A model generated the notes under the pieces. The model was not told the origin of the DNA and searched no databases. It worked only from the letters and a program-made list of their open reading frames with translations. 64,000 bases of DNA from the NCBI GenBank assembly GCA_021732745.1, contig JAKFUK010000002.1, positions 868,001 to 932,000 on the forward strand, given 5' to 3'. A program made the translations under genes and the position numbers. Of this stretch, positions 61,165-64,000 are shown piece by piece; the stretch's first letter is position 1; each line of letters opens with the position of its first letter. Source of the stretch: Nevskia sp. Lineage in GTDB: Bacteria > Pseudomonadota > Gammaproteobacteria > Nevskiales > Nevskiaceae.

Positions 61165-62622
61165 ATGAGCAGCATCCCTGAAGTGCCCCCCGTTGCAATC
61201 CCGGCCGCTGAAGCCGCCGAGCCGAAGATGTTGCCGGTCATCGCCCTGGTCGGCCGCCCGAACGTCGGCAAGTCGACCCTGTTCAACCGCTTCACCAACA
61301 GCCGCGACGCCCTGGTCGCCGACTACGCCGGCCTGACTCGCGATCGCCAGTACGGGCAGGGCAGCTACGACAAGAAGCGCTTCATCGTCGTCGACACCGG
61401 CGGCCTGATGCCGGAGTCGACCGATGCGCTGGCCGCCCTCGCCGAAGCGCAGGCGCGGATCGCCATCGAGGACGCTGACACCGTGCTGTTCCTGGTCGAT
61501 GCCAAGGCCGGGCTGATGCCGTCGGACATCGAGATCGCCAACGTCCTGCGCAAGCTCGGCAAGCCGGTGCGCTTGCTGGCGAACAAGTCCGAAGGCATGA
61601 CCAAGTCCTTCGTCGCCGATTTCTACAAACTGGGGCTCGGCGAGCCGACCGTGATCTCCGCCGAATTCGGCGACGGCATCAACGGTCTCTTGCGCGAACT
61701 GCTGGCCGCAACACCGCAGAACATGGAAGAGCCGGAGTGGGATGACGGCACCATCCGGGTGGCGATTGTTGGTCGCCCGAACGCCGGCAAGTCCACCCTG
61801 GTCAACCGCCTGATCGGCGAGGACCGGGTGCTGTCGTCCGACCAGCCGGGCACCACGCGCGACTCGATCTCCGTGCCGTTCGAGTGGGGCGGTCGCAAGT
61901 TCCAGCTGATCGACACGGCTGGTGTCCGGCGCAAGTCGCGGGTCACCGAAGTGATCGAAAAGTTCTCGATCGTCAAGACCTTGCAGGCCATCGACCGCGC
62001 CCATGTGGTGATCGCCATGGTCGACGCCCACGACGAGATCGGCACCCACGACGCCCGGATCATGGGCCTGGTCGCCCATCACGGCCGGGCGATGGTGCTG
62101 GCGGTCAACAAGTGGGACGGCCTGGACATGGACAAGCGCAAGTGGGTGCGCGAGATGGTCGACTACAAGCTGCCGTTCCTCGACTACGTGCCGGTCGATT
62201 TCGTCTCCGCACTGCACGGCTCGGGCCTGCGCGAGCTGATGGAACACGTCGTCGCCGGCTACGAAGCGACCACGCGCGAAATGGCCACGCCGGAACTGAA
62301 CCGGGTGCTGATCGCCGCCGTGGAAAAGCACGCGCCGCACGCCATCCTCGGCCGCCGCATCAAGCTCCGCTACTGCCACCAGAGCGGCCGCAATCCGCCG
62401 GCGATCATGATTCACGGCAACCAGACCGACAAACTGAAAGACAGCTACGTCAGCTATCTCGCCAACACCTTCCGCGAAGCCTTCAAGCTGCAGGGCGTGC
62501 CGCTGAAGCTCGAATTCAAGACCGGCGACAACCCGTTCAAGAACAAGAAAAGCGACCTGTCGCCGGCCATGCAGATGAAGGCCAAGCGGCTGGCGGCGCA
62601 GTCGGCAAGGACCAAGAAGTAG
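61165..62622 (+). CDS. der: Ribosome biogenesis GTPase Der (EngA)
   Basis: A 485-residue protein with two GTPase domains in tandem: first P-loop GRPNVGKSTLFN (about 30-41) with DTGG, second GRPNAGKSTLVN (about 206-217) with DTAGVRRK and NKWDG. A C-terminal KH-like domain (HKIL-type GRRIKLRYCHQSGRNPPAIM) and a basic tail (KAKRLAAQSARTKK) follow. Der acts in 50S subunit assembly. The first G4 motif reads NKSEG instead of the more common NKxDG. Confidence 0.96.
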   Translation: MSSIPEVPPVAIPAAEAAEPKMLPVIALVGRPNVGKSTLFNRFTNSRDALVADYAGLTRDRQYGQGSYDKKRFIVVDTGGLMPESTDALAALAEAQARIAIEDADTVLFLVDAKAGLMPSDIEIANVLRKLGKPVRLLANKSEGMTKSFVADFYKLGLGEPTVISAEFGDGINGLLRELLAATPQNMEEPEWDDGTIRVAIVGRPNAGKSTLVNRLIGEDRVLSSDQPGTTRDSISVPFEWGGRKFQLIDTAGVRRKSRVTEVIEKFSIVKTLQAIDRAHVVIAMVDAHDEIGTHDARIMGLVAHHGRAMVLAVNKWDGLDMDKRKWVREMVDYKLPFLDYVPVDFVSALHGSGLRELMEHVVAGYEATTREMATPELNRVLIAAVEKHAPHAILGRRIKLRYCHQSGRNPPAIMIHGNQTDKLKDSYVSYLANTFREAFKLQGVPLKLEFKTGDNPFKNKKSDLSPAMQMKAKRLAAQSARTKK

Positions 62623-62648
62623 GGTCGACGCGGGGGCGGAGCGAGGCG

Positions 62649-64000
62649 ATGACGCAGGCAACGGAGGTCGTCGTGGTTGCCGCCAAGCGTTACAGCGAAT
62701 CGAGTGCGCGAAAGTCATCGGGCACGGTCTACACGCCCAAGCGATTCGCCGGTTTTGCGGCTGAGCAGATGCTGTCGCTGGTGACGGTCCCGAACAGCCA
62801 GCCGCTGCTTCTGCTGGACCCGGCCTGCGGCGATGGATCACTGCTGATGGCGGTCCTTGAACGGCTGCCCGCTGCCGTGCGGGATTGTCTTGTGGTCCAC
62901 GGCTTCGATACCGATGACGTTGCGGTGCGGGCGACCAGCGCACGCATTCGCGATCGCTTTCCGGACCAGCAACTGCGGATCGAGCAGCGGGATTTCCTCG
63001 AATACCTGGCGGGCCGCAATGACGATCTGTTCTCGGCGTCGTCGAGCCGGGAGCAGTTCGATCTGGTCATCGCCAATCCGCCCTATGTCCGTACTCAAGT
63101 GCTGGGGGCTGCCGAGGCGGCGAGGCTCGCCACTCGATTCGGATTGACCGGCCGCGTCGATCTCTACTACCCGTTCGTGCTGGGTATCGGCGAGGTGCTG
63201 GCACCGCGCGGGGTGGCCGGCGTCATCGTGTCGAACCGGTTCATGACCACGCGTTCCGGTCAGGCGGTTCGCAGCGGCCTGCGCGCGGCGATGAACATCC
63301 GCCACGTGTGGGATCTGGGCGACACCCGCTTGTTCGACGCCGCCGTGCTGCCCGCATTCATCCTCGCTACCGGGACAGCGGCCGCCGCTGCGGGTCCAGC
63401 GGGCTTCTCGACGATCTACGCCTGCGATCAAGCGGCTACCGCAACGAGTCCCGATCCTCTGACTGCGCTCGGGCAGCCGGATGGTGCCGTGGTCGCAATG
63501 CCCGACGGTCAGACTTTCGCCATCAAGCACGGCGAACTGTCGCTGAACACTGATCGCGGTGCGGTTTGGCGGCTTTCGGGAGTCACCGCAGACCATTGGC
63601 TCAAGCGCGTTGCCGACCGTACCTGGGACAGCTTCGAACGGATCGGCAAGATCAAGGTCGGGGTGAAGTCCACGGCTGATCGCGTGTTCATCCGCTCGGA
63701 CTGGCATCTCATGCCAGTAGCGGAACGCCCGGAACTGCTGCGCCCCTTGACCACCCGGCACTGCGCGCGCCGCTTCCGCCCGATCGACGATCCGAAATGT
63801 CGGCAAATCCTTTATCCACATGAAGCGAGCGCGAACGGCCGGGCAGCCGTCGATCTGCGTCAGTATCCGAACGCGGCGCGTTATCTCGACGAACACCGTG
63901 CAGTGCTGGAAGCGCGTGATTACCTGATCGCTGCCGGCCGCCGGTGGTACGAAATCTGGGTGCCCCACGATCCGGAAGCCTGGGCGCAACCCAAGCTAGT
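62649..64000 (+). CDS. N6-adenine DNA methyltransferase, TaqI/Eco57I-like, 3' end beyond the window
   Basis: The frame runs open from ATG 62649 to the window end (450 codons). SAM motif DPACGDGSLL (about 59-68), VHGFDTDD, and the catalytic NPPY within FDLVIANPPYVRTQ (about 140-150) mark an N6-adenine methyltransferase. LYYPFVLGIGEVLAPRGVAG follows, and IGKIKVGVKSTADRVFI (from about 333) is the start of the specificity (TaqI C-terminal) part. It could be the M subunit of a type II system or a single-chain type IIG enzyme; the missing 3' side decides. It lies 26 bp after der, at the start of a likely accessory region. Confidence 0.85.
   Translation, partial: MTQATEVVVVAAKRYSESSARKSSGTVYTPKRFAGFAAEQMLSLVTVPNSQPLLLLDPACGDGSLLMAVLERLPAAVRDCLVVHGFDTDDVAVRATSARIRDRFPDQQLRIEQRDFLEYLAGRNDDLFSASSSREQFDLVIANPPYVRTQVLGAAEAARLATRFGLTGRVDLYYPFVLGIGEVLAPRGVAGVIVSNRFMTTRSGQAVRSGLRAAMNIRHVWDLGDTRLFDAAVLPAFILATGTAAAAAGPAGFSTIYACDQAATATSPDPLTALGQPDGAVVAMPDGQTFAIKHGELSLNTDRGAVWRLSGVTADHWLKRVADRTWDSFERIGKIKVGVKSTADRVFIRSDWHLMPVAERPELLRPLTTRHCARRFRPIDDPKCRQILYPHEASANGRAAVDLRQYPNAARYLDEHRAVLEARDYLIAAGRRWYEIWVPHDPEAWAQPKL

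Noticed and set aside
59899-62943. 1014-codon minus-strand open frame opposite bamB and der
   Set aside because: Shadow of two well-identified plus-strand genes; long antisense frames are expected at this GC content.

Overview
The window looks like a chromosomal segment of a GC-rich gammaproteobacterium. The block yajC-secD-secF ... suhB-trmJ ... isc genes-ndk-rlmN-pilW-rodZ-hisS-yfgM-bamB-der (about 40.5-62.6 kb) follows a gene order familiar from Pseudomonas and relatives. The high GC, a CadC-like kinase, P460 and DUF2807 proteins and many acyl-CoA dehydrogenases would suit a Nevskiales/Xanthomonadales-type organism; this placement is inference. No tRNA, rRNA, CRISPR array or insertion sequence was recognised.

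Left end (1-11.75 kb, minus strand): a defence island. It holds a Wadjet system, JetA-JetB-JetC-JetD in DUF2397/DUF2398/SMC/DUF3323-DUF2399 form, with JetD running off the left edge. It is preceded by a two-gene unit coding for a PHP-domain SMC-like ATPase and a Schlafen-AlbA_2/HATPase protein. All six genes are contiguous (overlaps of 4-10 bp, gaps of about 20 bp) and start 20 bp after thiC. thiC carries a recognisable promoter and TPP riboswitch, so the defence genes may be read from the thiamine-controlled transcript. The PHP/AlbA_2 pair is the best candidate here for a poorly described system.

Middle (13.9-40.4 kb): mixed metabolic and accessory genes. These include a Crp/Fnr-type regulator with a cytochrome P460, a NUDIX hydrolase and rlmJ. 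Next comes an AT-richer three-gene cluster: a winged-helix/Ser-Thr kinase/TPR membrane protein, an unknown Ala-rich protein and a membrane-anchored tyrosinase. An ATP-grasp/DinB/membrane trio follows, then tandem YHS proteins and a DoxX-like protein sharing a 17-bp upstream element, an amidohydrolase with a TetR regulator, an EAL phosphodiesterase with a degenerate GGDEF, two HEAT-repeat proteins, a DUF2807 protein, two acyl-CoA dehydrogenases, glutathione peroxidase and a ParE-type toxin-antitoxin pair.

Right half (40.5-62.6 kb): conserved housekeeping genes for Sec translocation, tRNA/rRNA modification, Fe-S assembly, nucleotide metabolism, pilus assembly, cell shape, outer-membrane assembly and ribosome biogenesis. 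Departures from the usual order are informative. A SEL1/transglutaminase-like/FKBP cassette lies between secF and suhB. The isc cluster lacks iscR, hscBA and fdx, has two cysteine desulfurases, and has an IscU-like protein without its first cysteine. ispG is absent from between rodZ and hisS. rlmN is preceded by an inverted-repeat element and followed by a second copy of its own last 24 codons, differing only at synonymous sites, which suggests gene replacement. After der the window ends inside a TaqI/Eco57I-like N6-adenine DNA methyltransferase, probably the start of another accessory region.
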